Source of the DNA: Citrobacter freundii
Lineage (GTDB): Bacteria; Pseudomonadota; Gammaproteobacteria; Enterobacterales; Enterobacteriaceae
Reading direction: 5' to 3'
NCBI RefSeq assembly: GCF_029717145.1
Contig: NZ_CP099222.1
Coordinates: forward strand, 1,612,001-1,676,000
DNA length: 64,000 nt
Positions 1 to 9,059 of the stretch are shown here, piece after piece. Within the stretch, counting starts at the first letter, position 1. Each line of letters starts with the position of its first letter. The translations under genes were made by a program, and so were the position numbers. The notes under the pieces were generated by a model, which was not told where the DNA came from, did not search any database, and saw only the letters and a program-made list of their open reading frames with translations.

Positions 1-49
1 CGTTGTAGTTAAGTACCATACCTTTTTTAATTTCGTTCGCTCTTGGCAT
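1..49 (-). CDS. yeiP: Elongation factor P-like protein YeiP (5' end only)
   Basis: Only the first 16 codons lie in the window; the gene continues past the left edge. The reverse strand reads MPRANEIKKGMVLNYN, which I recognise as the amino terminus of YeiP, an EF-P paralogue of the translation-elongation KOW/OB family. An AGGA ribosome-binding sequence lies about 8 bases upstream of the ATG. It is divergent from yeiW, as I remember it in E. coli. Confidence 0.85.
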   Translation of the reverse strand, partial: MPRANEIKKGMVLNYN

Positions 50-206
50 CGAAAAAATCCTGTAGTGAGGAGTGTCTAAAATATCGCGTCAAACTACTCG
101 CGCCGGGTCATTCAGGCAAGCGGAATTCGCACTTTTGCGGGTGCAAAAAAGGTGGTACTGTTCGCTACCTACACAATCCGCGGGTTTACCTTAAAGAGAA
201 TATTGT

Positions 207-461
207 ATGGAATGCCGTCCGGATTGTGGCGCATGTTGCACTGCGCCTTCTATCTCCAGCCCCATCCCCGGCATGCCTGAGGGCAAGCCTGCCAATACGC
301 CATGCGTTCAGCTTGATGAATTCCTGCGCTGTAAAATTTTTGGTTCCGCACTGCGGCCAAAAGTGTGTGCAGGCTTACAGCCCAGCGCTGAAATGTGTGG
401 CCAGACAACGCGCCAGGCTATGGTGTACCTTATTGAGCTTGAAGCGCTCACTGCACCTTAA
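207..461 (+). CDS. yeiW: Small cysteine-cluster protein YeiW (YkgJ/UPF0153 family)
   Basis: This 84-residue soluble protein begins [11 protein letters not shown]. The cysteines C3, C7, C10 and C11 form the CxxxCxxCC cluster of the YkgJ/UPF0153 family, and further cysteines at about 33, 42, 54 and 64 could complete a zinc or iron-sulphur site. The family has no established reaction; metal chelation is inferred from the cysteines. The start follows a purine-rich AAAGAGA. The 3' end overlaps the convergent setB by four bases, so the two transcripts converge with no terminator between them. A longer reading in another frame (43-471) lacks family features and was discarded. Confidence 0.85.
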   Translation: MECRPDCGACCTAPSISSPIPGMPEGKPANTPCVQLDEFLRCKIFGSALRPKVCAGLQPSAEMCGQTTRQAMVYLIELEALTAP

Positions 462-1639
462 ACGTCTTTGATCCGCGCCAGGCAAAAGACCGTGGCGATA
501 ATCATCACCAGCGCAAACCAGAACACCGCATGGTAGTTCCAGATTTCAGCGGCAATACCGGCCAGCGATCCGGCTATAATCCAGCCCACGCGGATGGTGT
601 TGGTGTAAAGAGTGGTTGCAGAACCCGCCTGTCCTGGCATTAAGTCCTGGAAATAGAGCATGCCAATACCGCCGAGGATACCGATGTAAATCGCGTTCAG
701 CAGCTGCAAGCTGAGCAGAATGACCGGCGAATGCGCCAACAGCATTCCGGCATAAAATAAGAAACCGGCGACCACGGCGATCCGCATCAACAAACGCTTG
801 CCCAGACGTTTAGCAAAGTATCCGGCAATGAGCATCGTCGGTATTTCCAGCCCGGCGGCGGTGCCCATCATAATGCCTGCGAGTTTTTCCGGCAGATGCA
901 GTTCGTTGATGATAAACAGTGGCATATTAATGATGTACAGGCTGTTGGTGCCCCACATTAATGTGCAGATAGCGAACAGCAGCAGCGTATCGCGCCGGTT
1001 ACGACGCGGGGCTTCCACCGCGCCTGTGGCGAGGGACGCATTTTTGTTCATCGACGGTAAGAACAACCACACCATGACGCCGCAGACGATAAACGCAACG
1101 GCGGCACTCAGATACATCACCGTAAAGCTGAAACCCATAGCCAGCGCGTAAGCTAACGGCGGGCCAATCACCCATGCCAGCGAAACCTGAGCACGCAAAA
1201 TAGAGCTGAACATGACGGCTTCCCGGCCCGTGCGGTCAGCATGCTCGCGGGCGAGGGCAAACATTTGCGGGTTAGCGGTCGATCCAAAGCTACTGAGGAA
1301 GACGCCGACAAACAGCAAAATAAAATAGTTACGGTTCCAGGCAAACAGCACACAGGCCAGCATCCCCAGTACGCAGCAAAAAACGATCAGATTTTTGCGA
1401 TCGCCCTTCTTATCAGAACGCCCAGCTAAAAACTGGCTTACCAGGATGCCGATGACAGCGCTACCGGTAAAAAAGAAACCGACCATACCCGGACGGGCAT
1501 GAACTTCATCGGTCAGAAAAAGGCTGAGCGTAGGGGTCTGCAATGCGCCGGCGATACCCGTAAGAAAAGCGACAAGCAGGAACGCCGAAGACGTTAAATC
1601 AAACGACTTGGGGGAGGCGGCTACCGGGGTGTTATGCAT
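458..1639 (-). CDS. setB: Sugar efflux transporter SetB (MFS)
   Basis: This 393-residue inner-membrane protein has the regular hydrophobic pattern of a 12-helix major facilitator. A motif-A-like loop ([11 protein letters not shown], about residues 73-83) follows helix 2. It matches SetB of the SET family, proton-driven exporters of glucosides and lactose-like sugars; the physiological substrate of SetB itself is not settled. It is divergent from fruB across a 368-bp region that contains two Cra-type operators, so co-regulation is possible. The first ATG (MHNTPVAAS) is used. Length is full for the family. Confidence 0.93.
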   Translation of the reverse strand: MHNTPVAASPKSFDLTSSAFLLVAFLTGIAGALQTPTLSLFLTDEVHARPGMVGFFFTGSAVIGILVSQFLAGRSDKKGDRKNLIVFCCVLGMLACVLFAWNRNYFILLFVGVFLSSFGSTANPQMFALAREHADRTGREAVMFSSILRAQVSLAWVIGPPLAYALAMGFSFTVMYLSAAVAFIVCGVMVWLFLPSMNKNASLATGAVEAPRRNRRDTLLLFAICTLMWGTNSLYIINMPLFIINELHLPEKLAGIMMGTAAGLEIPTMLIAGYFAKRLGKRLLMRIAVVAGFLFYAGMLLAHSPVILLSLQLLNAIYIGILGGIGMLYFQDLMPGQAGSATTLYTNTIRVGWIIAGSLAGIAAEIWNYHAVFWFALVMIIATVFCLARIKDV

Positions 1640-1907
1640 GTTTCAATATCTTTGATGTGAAGAGACGCGGAGTTTACGCTGCCTGTCAGAAAATAAACAG
1701 GGCGCGAAATCAAAATCGGCATGAAAAATCAAAATAGCATTTCAGTCTCTAAAAACAGTCTGCTGACGATGCTGAAATCGATAACTTAGCTTCCTTTCTA
1801 TGTCAGCAATTATTGATGCACAGAAGAAAAAATGTGCGTTATATCTAAATTCAGCAAGCAAATTGCTAACTTTACTTGCGTGCTGAAGCAGAAAGCGCAA
1901 AACTTCT

Positions 1908-1919
1908 TGAAACGTTTCA
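1908..1919. promoter_or_regulatory. Cra (FruR) operator, upstream copy
   Basis: The sequence TGAAACGTTTCA is a perfect 12-bp palindrome matching the Cra half-site pattern TGAA-N4-TTCA. It lies 88 bp upstream of the fruB start and is the weaker-looking of two copies in the setB-fruB intergenic region. Cra repression of fruBKA, relieved by fructose 1-phosphate, is established in enterics; the assignment here rests on motif match and position. Confidence 0.75.
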
Positions 1920-1972
1920 GCGTCATCTTTTCTTAAGTTTTGGAGTTGGGTGGCGCCTTTTTTCTCATGTTA

Positions 1973-1993
1973 GCTGAATCGTTTCAATTCAGC
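1973..1993. promoter_or_regulatory. Cra (FruR) operator, fruB-proximal copy
   Basis: The core GCTGAATCGTTTCA is the classical Cra consensus, and it is followed by ATTCAGC so that the outer bases GCTGAAT/ATTCAGC also form an inverted repeat. It sits directly in front of the AGGAGAGGAGA ribosome-binding stretch of fruB. Bound repressor here would block transcription of fruBKA. Confidence 0.88.
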
Positions 1994-2007
1994 AGGAGAG
2001 GAGAACC

Positions 2008-3138
2008 ATGTTCCAGTTATCTGTTCAGGATATTCACCCGGGCGAACAGGCCGGAAATAAAGAAGAGGCCATTCGCCAGGTTGCTGCCGCGTTAGTGCAG
2101 GCTGGCAACGTGGCAGAAGGCTACGTCAACGGCATGCTGGCGCGCGAGCAGCAAACATCTACTTTCCTCGGCAACGGTATTGCCATTCCTCACGGTACCA
2201 CGGACACCCGTGACCAGGTGTTGAAAACCGGGGTGCAGGTATTCCAGTTTCCGCAAGGTATTACCTGGGGTGAAGACCAGGTTGCATATGTGGCTATTGG
2301 TATTGCGGCCAGCTCCGACGAACATCTGGGTTTGCTGCGTCAGCTGACACACGTACTCAGCGATGATTCGGTGGCTGAACAGCTGAAATCCGCCACCACC
2401 GCAGAAGAACTGCGCGCGTTGCTGATGGGTGAAAAGCAGAGTGAACAGCTCAAGCTCGACAACGACATGCTGTCGCTGGACGTGGTCGCCGGTTCGCTGG
2501 TCACGCTGCAAGCCCTGAACGCCGCGCGTCTGAAAGAAGCGGGTGCGGTTGATGCTAACTTTGTTGCCACGGCTATCAATGAGCAACCGCTGAACCTCGG
2601 CCAGGGGATTTGGCTGAATGATTGTGCTCAAGGCAATCTGCGAAGCGCAGTTGCGCTCAGCCGAGCGGCAAATGCCTTCGACGTAGAAGGCGAGACGGCC
2701 GCGCTATTGGTGACCGTCGCGATGAATGACGATCAGCCCGTGGCAGTGCTCAAGCGCCTTAGCGATTTGCTGCTGGAAAATAAAGCTGACCGCTTGCTGA
2801 AAGCGGATGCAGCGACCGTACTGGCCCTGCTGACCAGTGATGATGCGTTAACTGATGATGTGCTGAGCGCAGAGTTTGTTGTGCGCAATGAGCATGGTTT
2901 ACACGCCCGTCCGGGCACCATGCTGGTGAATACCATTAAACAATTTAACAGTGAAATTACCGTGACAAATCTTGATGGAACCGGAAAACCGGCAAATGGA
3001 CGCAGTCTGATGAAAGTTGTGGCGCTGGGCGTGAAGAAAGGACATCACCTGCGCTTTACCGCCCAGGGCGAAGATGCTGAACAGGCGCTGAAAGCGATTG
3101 GCGAGGCCATCGCAGCCGGTCTTGGGGAGGGCGCATAA
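2008..3138 (+). CDS. fruB: Fructose PTS diphosphoryl transfer protein FruB (EIIA-HPr)
   Basis: This 376-residue cytoplasmic protein passes phosphate from enzyme I to the fructose permease FruA. The amino-terminal EIIA domain (about 1-145) has the phospho-acceptor histidine H62 in AIPHGT. A middle linker domain follows. The carboxy-terminal HPr-like domain (FPr, about 285-376) has H299 in HGLHARP. Length and both histidine positions agree with E. coli FruB as I remember it. The ATG follows a very strong AGGAGAGGAG ribosome-binding site. It is the first gene of fruBKA, with two Cra operators upstream, and its stop overlaps the fruK start by one base (TAATG). Confidence 0.97.
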   Translation: MFQLSVQDIHPGEQAGNKEEAIRQVAAALVQAGNVAEGYVNGMLAREQQTSTFLGNGIAIPHGTTDTRDQVLKTGVQVFQFPQGITWGEDQVAYVAIGIAASSDEHLGLLRQLTHVLSDDSVAEQLKSATTAEELRALLMGEKQSEQLKLDNDMLSLDVVAGSLVTLQALNAARLKEAGAVDANFVATAINEQPLNLGQGIWLNDCAQGNLRSAVALSRAANAFDVEGETAALLVTVAMNDDQPVAVLKRLSDLLLENKADRLLKADAATVLALLTSDDALTDDVLSAEFVVRNEHGLHARPGTMLVNTIKQFNSEITVTNLDGTGKPANGRSLMKVVALGVKKGHHLRFTAQGEDAEQALKAIGEAIAAGLGEGA

Positions 3139-4076
3139 TGAGCAGACGTGTCGCAACTATTACCCTGAATCCAGCCTATGACCTGGTCGGCTTTTGTCCG
3201 GAAATTGAACGCGGTGAAGTGAACCTGGTAAAAACGACCGGCCTGCATGCCGCGGGTAAAGGCATCAACGTTGCCAAGGTACTGAAAGATCTGGGGATCG
3301 ACGTCACGGTGGGTGGTTTTCTGGGTAAAGATAACCAGGATGGCTTTCAGCAGTTGTTCAGCGAACTGGGGATTGCCAACCGTTTTCAGGTGGTGCAGGG
3401 GCGTACCCGTATTAACGTCAAGCTGACTGAAAAAGACGGTGAAGTTTCTGACTTCAATTTCTCCGGTTTTGAAGTCACCCCGGCGGACTGGGAACGCTTT
3501 GTGAATGACTCCCTGAGCTGGTTGGGCCAATTCGACATGGTCTGCGTCAGCGGCAGTTTGCCAACCGGCGTGAGTCCGGAAGCCTTCACCGACTGGATGA
3601 CGCGCCTGCGCAGTCAGTGTCCATGCATTATCTTTGATAGTAGTCGTGAAGCGCTGGTTGCAGGTTTGAAAGCGGCGCCATGGCTGGTGAAACCCAACCG
3701 TCGTGAGCTGGAAATCTGGGCGGGCCGTAAGCTGCCAGAAATGAAAGATGTGATTGAAGCTGCGCATGCGCTGCGTGAGCAGGGTATTGCGCATGTGGTG
3801 ATTTCCCTCGGTGCGGAAGGTGCATTGTGGGTTAACGCTTCTGGCGAATGGATTGCTAAACCGCCGTCAGTTGAGGTGGTCAGCACCGTAGGCGCAGGGG
3901 ATTCGATGGTTGGCGGTCTGATTTATGGCCTGCTGATGCGTGAGTCCAGCGAACACACTCTGCGTCTGGCGACTGCCGTTGCCGCCCTGGCGGTAAGCCA
4001 AAGCAATGTCGGCATTACCGATCGTCCTCAGTTGGCCGCGATGATGGCGCGCGTCGACTTAAAACCGTTTAACTGA
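3138..4076 (+). CDS. fruK: 1-Phosphofructokinase FruK
   Basis: This 312-residue PfkB-family sugar kinase converts fructose 1-phosphate, delivered by FruA, to fructose 1,6-bisphosphate. Both family signatures are present: the glycine-rich AAGKGINVAKVL segment near residue 36 and VGAGDSMVGG near residue 252, with catalytic base D255. Its substrate is also the Cra inducer, so its activity feeds back on operon control. It is translationally coupled to fruB through a TAATG overlap and followed by fruA after 16 bp. Confidence 0.97.
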   Translation: MSRRVATITLNPAYDLVGFCPEIERGEVNLVKTTGLHAAGKGINVAKVLKDLGIDVTVGGFLGKDNQDGFQQLFSELGIANRFQVVQGRTRINVKLTEKDGEVSDFNFSGFEVTPADWERFVNDSLSWLGQFDMVCVSGSLPTGVSPEAFTDWMTRLRSQCPCIIFDSSREALVAGLKAAPWLVKPNRRELEIWAGRKLPEMKDVIEAAHALREQGIAHVVISLGAEGALWVNASGEWIAKPPSVEVVSTVGAGDSMVGGLIYGLLMRESSEHTLRLATAVAALAVSQSNVGITDRPQLAAMMARVDLKPFN

Positions 4077-4092
4077 CAGCAGGAGAGGCATA

Positions 4093-5778
4093 ATGAAAAC
4101 GCTGCTGATTATTGACGCTAATCTCGGCCAGGCTCGCGCTTACATGGCGAAAACCCTGCTTGGAGCGGCGGCACAAAAAGCGCATCTGGATATTATCGAT
4201 AATCCGAATGATGCAGAGATGGCGATTGTCCTGGGTGACACCCTCCCTAACGACAGTGCGCTGAACGGCAAAAAAGTTTGGCTGGGAGACATCTCCCGTG
4301 CGGTGGCGCATCCTGAACTGTTCCTGAGCGAAGCGAAAGGTCATGCGAAACCCTACAGCGCACCGGTTGCGGCAGCGCCTGTAGCTAGCAGTGGCCCCAA
4401 ACGCGTGGTGGCGGTAACGGCCTGTCCGACCGGCGTGGCGCATACGTTTATGGCGGCTGAAGCCATTGAAACTGAAGCCAAAAAACGCGGCTGGTGGGTG
4501 AAGGTTGAAACCCGTGGTTCAGTAGGCGCAGGCAATGCGATTACCCCGGAAGAGGTGGCGCAGGCCGATCTGGTGATTGTGGCGGCGGATATTGAAGTTG
4601 ATCTGGCGAAATTTGCCGGAAAACCGATGTACCGCACCTCTACCGGACTGGCGCTGAAGAAAACCAAGCAGGAGCTGGATAAAGCCGTAGACGAAGCGAC
4701 GCCGTACCAGCCTGTAGGGAATGGGCAGTCCGGAGCAACAGAAGGTAAGAAAGAGAGCGCAGGTGCATACCGTCACCTGCTGACCGGCGTGTCTTACATG
4801 CTGCCGATGGTGGTTGCCGGTGGTCTGTGTATTGCACTGTCTTTTGCCTTTGGTATTAAAGCATTTGAAGAGCCGGGCACACTGGCTGCGGCGTTGATGC
4901 AAATTGGCGGCGGTTCAGCCTTTGCACTCATGGTGCCGGTTCTGGCGGGTTATATTGCATTTTCCATCGCTGACCGTCCCGGTCTGACGCCGGGTCTTAT
5001 CGGCGGTATGCTGGCGGTTAGTACCGGTTCTGGCTTTATTGGTGGGATTATCGCCGGTTTCCTTGCCGGTTACGTGGCGAAACTCATCAGCACCAAGCTG
5101 AAGCTGCCGCAAAGTATGGAAGCGCTGAAACCAATCCTGATCATTCCGCTGCTCTCGAGCCTGGTGGTTGGGCTGGCAATGATTTACCTGATTGGTAAAC
5201 CGGTTGCCGGTATTCTGGAAAGCCTGACCCACTGGCTGCAAACCATGGGAACGGCGAACGCAGTGCTGCTTGGGGCGATTCTTGGCGGCATGATGTGTAC
5301 CGACATGGGCGGTCCGGTCAACAAAGCGGCGTATGCTTTCGGTGTCGGTCTGCTCAGTACGCAGACGTATGCACCGATGGCGGCTATTATGGCGGCGGGG
5401 ATGGTTCCCCCTCTGGCGCTGGGTCTGGCTACGCTGGTGGCGCGTCGTAAATTCGACAACGCACAGCGTGAAGGGGGCAAAGCGGCTCTGGTGCTGGGCC
5501 TGTGCTTCATCACCGAAGGGGCGATCCCGTTCGCCGCCCGTGACCCGATGCGTGTGCTGCCATGCTGTATCGTCGGTGGCGCGCTGACTGGCGCACTGTC
5601 GATGGCGGTGGGTGCGAAGCTGATGGCGCCTCACGGCGGCCTGTTTGTGCTGCTGATCCCTGGCGCGATTACGCCGGTAGTGGGATACCTGCTGGCGATT
5701 ATTGCCGGTACGCTGGTAGCGGGTCTGTCTTATGCCTTCCTGAAACGTCCAGAAGAGGACGCGGTGGCGAAAGCATAA
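4093..5778 (+). CDS. fruA: Fructose-specific PTS permease FruA (EIIB'BC)
   Basis: This 561-residue inner-membrane protein imports fructose and releases fructose 1-phosphate. An amino-terminal degenerate EIIB' domain (about 1-100) lacks the active cysteine. It is followed by the active EIIB domain with C111 in TACPTGVAHT, and then a multi-helix EIIC transport domain (about 220-555) containing the PFAARDP-type loop. An AGGAGAGG site precedes the ATG. It is the last gene of fruBKA and is followed by a strong terminator. In the E. coli order I remember, pseudouridine and nucleoside genes lie between fruA and nfo; here nfo follows directly. Confidence 0.97.
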   Translation: MKTLLIIDANLGQARAYMAKTLLGAAAQKAHLDIIDNPNDAEMAIVLGDTLPNDSALNGKKVWLGDISRAVAHPELFLSEAKGHAKPYSAPVAAAPVASSGPKRVVAVTACPTGVAHTFMAAEAIETEAKKRGWWVKVETRGSVGAGNAITPEEVAQADLVIVAADIEVDLAKFAGKPMYRTSTGLALKKTKQELDKAVDEATPYQPVGNGQSGATEGKKESAGAYRHLLTGVSYMLPMVVAGGLCIALSFAFGIKAFEEPGTLAAALMQIGGGSAFALMVPVLAGYIAFSIADRPGLTPGLIGGMLAVSTGSGFIGGIIAGFLAGYVAKLISTKLKLPQSMEALKPILIIPLLSSLVVGLAMIYLIGKPVAGILESLTHWLQTMGTANAVLLGAILGGMMCTDMGGPVNKAAYAFGVGLLSTQTYAPMAAIMAAGMVPPLALGLATLVARRKFDNAQREGGKAALVLGLCFITEGAIPFAARDPMRVLPCCIVGGALTGALSMAVGAKLMAPHGGLFVLLIPGAITPVVGYLLAIIAGTLVAGLSYAFLKRPEEDAVAKA

Positions 5779-5794
5779 TTTCTGCTGCTGACAC

Positions 5795-5825
5795 AAAAGG
5801 GCCGATGATTCGGCCCTTTTTTATT
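5795..5825. terminator. Rho-independent terminator shared by fruA and nfo
   Basis: The stem AAAAGGGCCGA/TCGGCCCTTTT closes a short GAT loop and is followed by T-rich sequence. The A-rich left flank makes it functional in both directions, which fits its place between the convergent fruA and nfo genes. Confidence 0.9.
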
Positions 5826-5841
5826 TACTCAATCCACCCGA

Positions 5842-6699
5842 TCAGGCGGCGGCAGAATCGGTTTGCTGCGCTTTCAGCCAGGCGATTTCTTCCGCCCAGA
5901 TATCTGGATTGATGGTTTCCAGCACCAGCGGAATGCCGTCAAAACGGTCATCCTGCATAATCCAGCGGAAGGCGTCGTGACCGATATTGCCTTCACCTAA
6001 GCTGTGATGGCGGTCAACGCGGCTGCCAAACGTGCTTTTGGCATCGTTCAGGTGCATCCCACGTAAATAGTTAAAGCCGACAATACGTTCGAATTCGGCA
6101 AAGGTCTTTTCACACTCGGCGGCGCTTCGCAGATCGTATCCGGCGGCGAAGGCGTGGCAGGTATCAATGCAGACGCCCACGCGGGATTTATCTTCTACGC
6201 CATCGATAATGGCGGCCAGATGCTCAAACTTAAAGCCAAGATTGCTGCCCTGACCGGCTGTGTTTTCAATAACTGCGGTTACGCCCTGGGTCTGCGCGAG
6301 GGCAATGTTGATGGACTCGGCAATACGTGCCAGGCATTCGTCTTCCGGGATCTGCATTAAATGGCTGCCCGGATGAAAGTTAAGCAGGGATAACCCCAGC
6401 AGCTCGCAACGCTGCATTTCATCAATAAAGGCATCGCGTGATTTTTCCAGCGCCTCGCTGACCGGGTGGCCGAGGTTAATCAGGTAGCTGTCGTGAGGCA
6501 GAATTTGTGCGCTGCTAAAGTGATACTTTTCGCAGGCCGACTTGAAGTCATCAATGACGTCAGTAGTCAACGGCGCGGCGCGCCATTGGCGCTGATTTTT
6601 GGTGAACAGGGCGAATGCGGTGGCATCGATTTCTGCGGCGCGAATAGCGGCATTGGCCAGACCGCCAGCGGCGCTTACGTGCGCTCCAATATATTTCAT
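5842..6699 (-). CDS. nfo: Endonuclease IV Nfo (AP endonuclease)
   Basis: This 285-residue cytoplasmic enzyme cleaves the backbone 5' to abasic sites and removes 3'-blocking groups during base-excision repair. It belongs to the xylose-isomerase-like TIM-barrel family. The trinuclear-zinc ligands lie in recognisable blocks: [38 protein letters not shown] and [10 protein letters not shown] chose the start [13 protein letters not shown] because it follows a GGGGAATC ribosome-binding sequence and gives the usual 285 residues; an in-frame extension of 14 codons upstream has no such support. The nfo gene belongs to the SoxRS regulon in E. coli; I did not identify a SoxS box with certainty. Confidence 0.97.
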   Translation of the reverse strand: MKYIGAHVSAAGGLANAAIRAAEIDATAFALFTKNQRQWRAAPLTTDVIDDFKSACEKYHFSSAQILPHDSYLINLGHPVSEALEKSRDAFIDEMQRCELLGLSLLNFHPGSHLMQIPEDECLARIAESINIALAQTQGVTAVIENTAGQGSNLGFKFEHLAAIIDGVEDKSRVGVCIDTCHAFAAGYDLRSAAECEKTFAEFERIVGFNYLRGMHLNDAKSTFGSRVDRHHSLGEGNIGHDAFRWIMQDDRFDGIPLVLETINPDIWAEEIAWLKAQQTDSAAA

Positions 6700-6717
6700 A
6701 ATTGATTCCCCAAATAG

Positions 6718-6770
6718 TTCGAGTTGCAGGACAAAACGCAATACGTTTTGAGCAGCGCCTGCAACTCGAA
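6718..6770. repeat. 13-bp inverted repeat, possibly a reduced enterobacterial intergenic repeat
   Basis: Perfect 13-bp arms TTCGAGTTGCAGG (6718-6730) and CCTGCAACTCGAA (6758-6770) enclose 27 bp. The enclosed segment holds a second small palindrome, AAAACG-CAATA-CGTTTT. It is followed by ATGACGGG-AAAAA-CCCGCC, another short hairpin. I remember these end sequences recurring between genes in enteric genomes, so this may be a short or internally deleted copy of a dispersed repeat. It lies in the nfo promoter / yeiH 3' region. Confidence 0.6.
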
Positions 6771-6848
6771 ATATGACGGGAAAAACCCGCCATACTCAAA
6801 TACAAAAGGGGAGAGTATAGCGGGTCAACGGGGGTTAGTCGTGTTTGA

Positions 6849-7898
6849 TTATGCCATCACGCTGTGAATCAAAACGTTGATTGCACCACCACCGACAATC
6901 AGCCAGACAAACAGCACCAGCGCCATCAGTAACGGTTTGGCACCGGCCTTTTTCAGCGCGCTGACGTGAGTGGTCAGCCCAAGTGCGGCCATCGCCATTG
7001 CCAGCAGCACGGTATCGAGGGTGACCAGCATGTTCACCACAGACTGCGGCAGCAGGTGGAACGAGTTAAATATCGCCACCACAATGAACAGGATGGCAAA
7101 CCACGGAATGGTGATTTTGCTCTTTTCGCCGCCGTTAGCCGGAGACAGTTGTTTCACACGAGCTGCCAGCAGGATGAGGAACGGAGCCAGCATCATGACG
7201 CGCAGCATTTTGGCAATAACGGCTGCGTTTTCTGCATCCGGGTTAATCGCATGTCCGGCAGCAACAACCTGTGCGACTTCATGCATGGTTGACCCAATGT
7301 AAATACCATAGGTTTCAGGGCTAAACCAGTGCGAAAGCAACGGATACATCGCCGGGTACAGGAAGATAGCAATGGTACCGAAGATGACCACGGTGGCGAC
7401 AGCGACCGTCACTTTACTGGCTTCTGCTTTCACGACCGGCTCTGTTGCCAGTACCGCCGCGGCACCACAAATGCTGCTCCCGGCGCCAATCAGCCAACTG
7501 GTGTGTTTGTCCAGACCAAACACCTTCTGGCCGAGGAAGCAGGCAAGCATAAAGGTGCTGGTCAGCGTCAACGCATCGATCACAATCCCGCTGACGCCAA
7601 CGTCAGCAATCTGCGAGAAGGTGAGACGAAAGCCGTAAAGGATGATCCCCAGTCGCAATAAATGTTGTTTCGCAAACAGTACGCCGCCGTCACAGCTTTT
7701 CCAGATGTGCGGATAGACGGTGTTGCCGAGGACCATCCCCAGTAAAATGGCTAAGGTGAGGGCGCTGAACCCGGCCCCCGCAACCGCGGGGATAGAACCA
7801 CCCCATAACGCGGCTCCGGTGATGACTGCGCTCAGGGCAAGCCCCGGAATAAAATGCCACACTGTACGTCGATGATTCTGTAGGGCGAGTTCGGTCAT
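6849..7898 (-). CDS. yeiH: Inner-membrane protein YeiH (UPF0324 family)
   Basis: This 349-residue protein has about ten hydrophobic helices and belongs to the UPF0324/YeiH (PSE1) family of putative anion or sulphur-compound transporters; its substrate is not established. The conserved stretch [14 protein letters not shown] lies mid-protein. The start [10 protein letters not shown] is preceded by AGGAGGGG at good spacing and gives the E. coli length. An ATG five codons earlier lies inside the ribosome-binding region and is unlikely. It is divergently paired with the LysR regulator gene yeiE, a typical arrangement for a regulator and its target. Confidence 0.92.
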   Translation of the reverse strand: MTELALQNHRRTVWHFIPGLALSAVITGAALWGGSIPAVAGAGFSALTLAILLGMVLGNTVYPHIWKSCDGGVLFAKQHLLRLGIILYGFRLTFSQIADVGVSGIVIDALTLTSTFMLACFLGQKVFGLDKHTSWLIGAGSSICGAAAVLATEPVVKAEASKVTVAVATVVIFGTIAIFLYPAMYPLLSHWFSPETYGIYIGSTMHEVAQVVAAGHAINPDAENAAVIAKMLRVMMLAPFLILLAARVKQLSPANGGEKSKITIPWFAILFIVVAIFNSFHLLPQSVVNMLVTLDTVLLAMAMAALGLTTHVSALKKAGAKPLLMALVLFVWLIVGGGAINVLIHSVMA

Positions 7899-7967
7899 AA
7901 CCCCTCCTGTCAATGGAATGATTTCTTGGAGAAAATAGTAAGGTGAAGTGGTTTAAAAATAAAATTG

Positions 7968-7983
7968 ATTATATATTTATAAT
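7968..7983. promoter_or_regulatory. Candidate LysR-type operator between yeiH and yeiE
   Basis: The 16-bp palindrome ATTATA-TATT-TATAAT lies in the AT-rich centre of the divergent yeiH-yeiE promoter region, 47 bp before the yeiE start. LysR regulators normally bind AT-rich interrupted palindromes in such divergent regions. Assignment to YeiE is an inference from position only. Confidence 0.35.
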
Positions 7984-8029
7984 TAATCTGAATAAGTGGT
8001 AAACACGGGCCATCTAGAGGAAAACGACC

Positions 8030-8899
8030 ATGCATATCACCCTGCGACAACTTGAAGTGTTTGCCGAGGTACTAAAAAGTGGCTCGACAACCCAGGCCTC
8101 TGTCATGCTGTCATTGTCGCAATCCGCAGTGAGCGCAGCGCTGACTGATTTAGAAGGCCAGCTTGGCGTACAGCTGTTCGATCGCGTAGGTAAACGTCTG
8201 GTGGTCAATGAGCACGGGCGTTTACTCTATCCCCGTGCGTTGGCGCTGCTTGAGCAAACGGCCGAGATAGAACAGCTTTTCCGGGAAGATAATGGGGCGA
8301 TTCGCGTCTATGCCAGCAGCACCATCGGCAATTACATTTTACCTGCCATGATTGCCCACTATCGTCATGATTTTCCCGATCTGCCGTTGGAACTGAGCGT
8401 GGGGAACAGCCTGGACGTAATTAATGCCGTACTGGATTTCCGGGTCGACATTGGACTGATAGAAGGGCCATGCCACAGTACGGAAATCATCTCAGAACCC
8501 TGGCTGGAGGATGAGCTGGTGGTGTTTGCTGCACCGACGTCACCGCTGGTAAAAGGTCCCGTTACGCTGGAACAACTGGCGGCTTCACCGTGGATCCTGC
8601 GTGAGCGCGGGTCCGGTACGCGTGAATTGGTGGATTACCTACTGTTATCTCATTTGCCGCGATTTCAGATGGCCATGGAGTTGGGTAACTCCGAGGCCAT
8701 TAAGCATGCTGTGCGTCATGGATTAGGGATTAGCTGCCTGTCACGTCGGGTGATTGAGGAGCAGCTACAGGCGGGAACGCTGAGTGAAGTGCCGGTACCG
8801 TTACCGCGTTTGGTCCGTACTCTTTGGCGTGTCCATCACCGTCAAAAACATCTCTCCAATGCGCTGCTGCGCTTTTTACGCTACAGCGACCAGCAGTAG
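8030..8899 (+). CDS. yeiE: LysR-family regulator YeiE
   Basis: This 289-residue protein has an amino-terminal winged helix-turn-helix (about residues 1-60, with [13 protein letters not shown] as the recognition region). A periplasmic-binding-like effector domain (about 90-285) follows. It matches YeiE closely along its length. The carboxy terminus is a few residues shorter than I recall for E. coli. It is divergent from yeiH and probably controls it and itself. YeiE has been linked to iron, sulphite and motility responses in enterics; the sequence does not show the effector. Confidence 0.93.
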   Translation: MHITLRQLEVFAEVLKSGSTTQASVMLSLSQSAVSAALTDLEGQLGVQLFDRVGKRLVVNEHGRLLYPRALALLEQTAEIEQLFREDNGAIRVYASSTIGNYILPAMIAHYRHDFPDLPLELSVGNSLDVINAVLDFRVDIGLIEGPCHSTEIISEPWLEDELVVFAAPTSPLVKGPVTLEQLAASPWILRERGSGTRELVDYLLLSHLPRFQMAMELGNSEAIKHAVRHGLGISCLSRRVIEEQLQAGTLSEVPVPLPRLVRTLWRVHHRQKHLSNALLRFLRYSDQQ

Positions 8900-9019
8900 G
8901 GCGGAGATATTTTTTCAGGCAGCATGCCGACTATTTTCGGCTTTACTTATAATCCACGGCCAGTCATGAAGGTCTCTTATAACAGCGTATTTGTGCCGGA
9001 AGAATGCCATTTCGTCTGC

Positions 9020-9025
9020 TACAAT
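9020..9025 (+). promoter_or_regulatory. Probable -10 element of the lysP promoter
   Basis: A TACAAT hexamer lies 34 bp before the lysP start codon in the 160-bp yeiE-lysP gap. No good -35 hexamer is visible at normal spacing. That would suit an activator-dependent promoter, as is known for E. coli lysP under ArgP, but no ArgP site can be read off the sequence. Confidence 0.45.
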
Positions 9026-9059
9026 CGCGCCTCATTTTTTGGATGGATAGCATTTTCCC

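Noticed and set aside
43..471. A 142-codon plus-strand frame over yeiW
   Set aside because: It overlaps yeiW in another frame; the yeiW frame has the CxxxCxxCC cluster and the family length.
3045..3794. A 249-codon open reading antisense to fruK
   Set aside because: It overlaps fruK along its length with no start signal or recognisable fold.
4915..5796. A 293-codon open reading on the minus strand within fruA
   Set aside because: It is fully antisense to a well-conserved PTS gene, is very rich in Arg, Gln and His, and has no ribosome-binding site or family features; it is a product of codon bias on the other strand.
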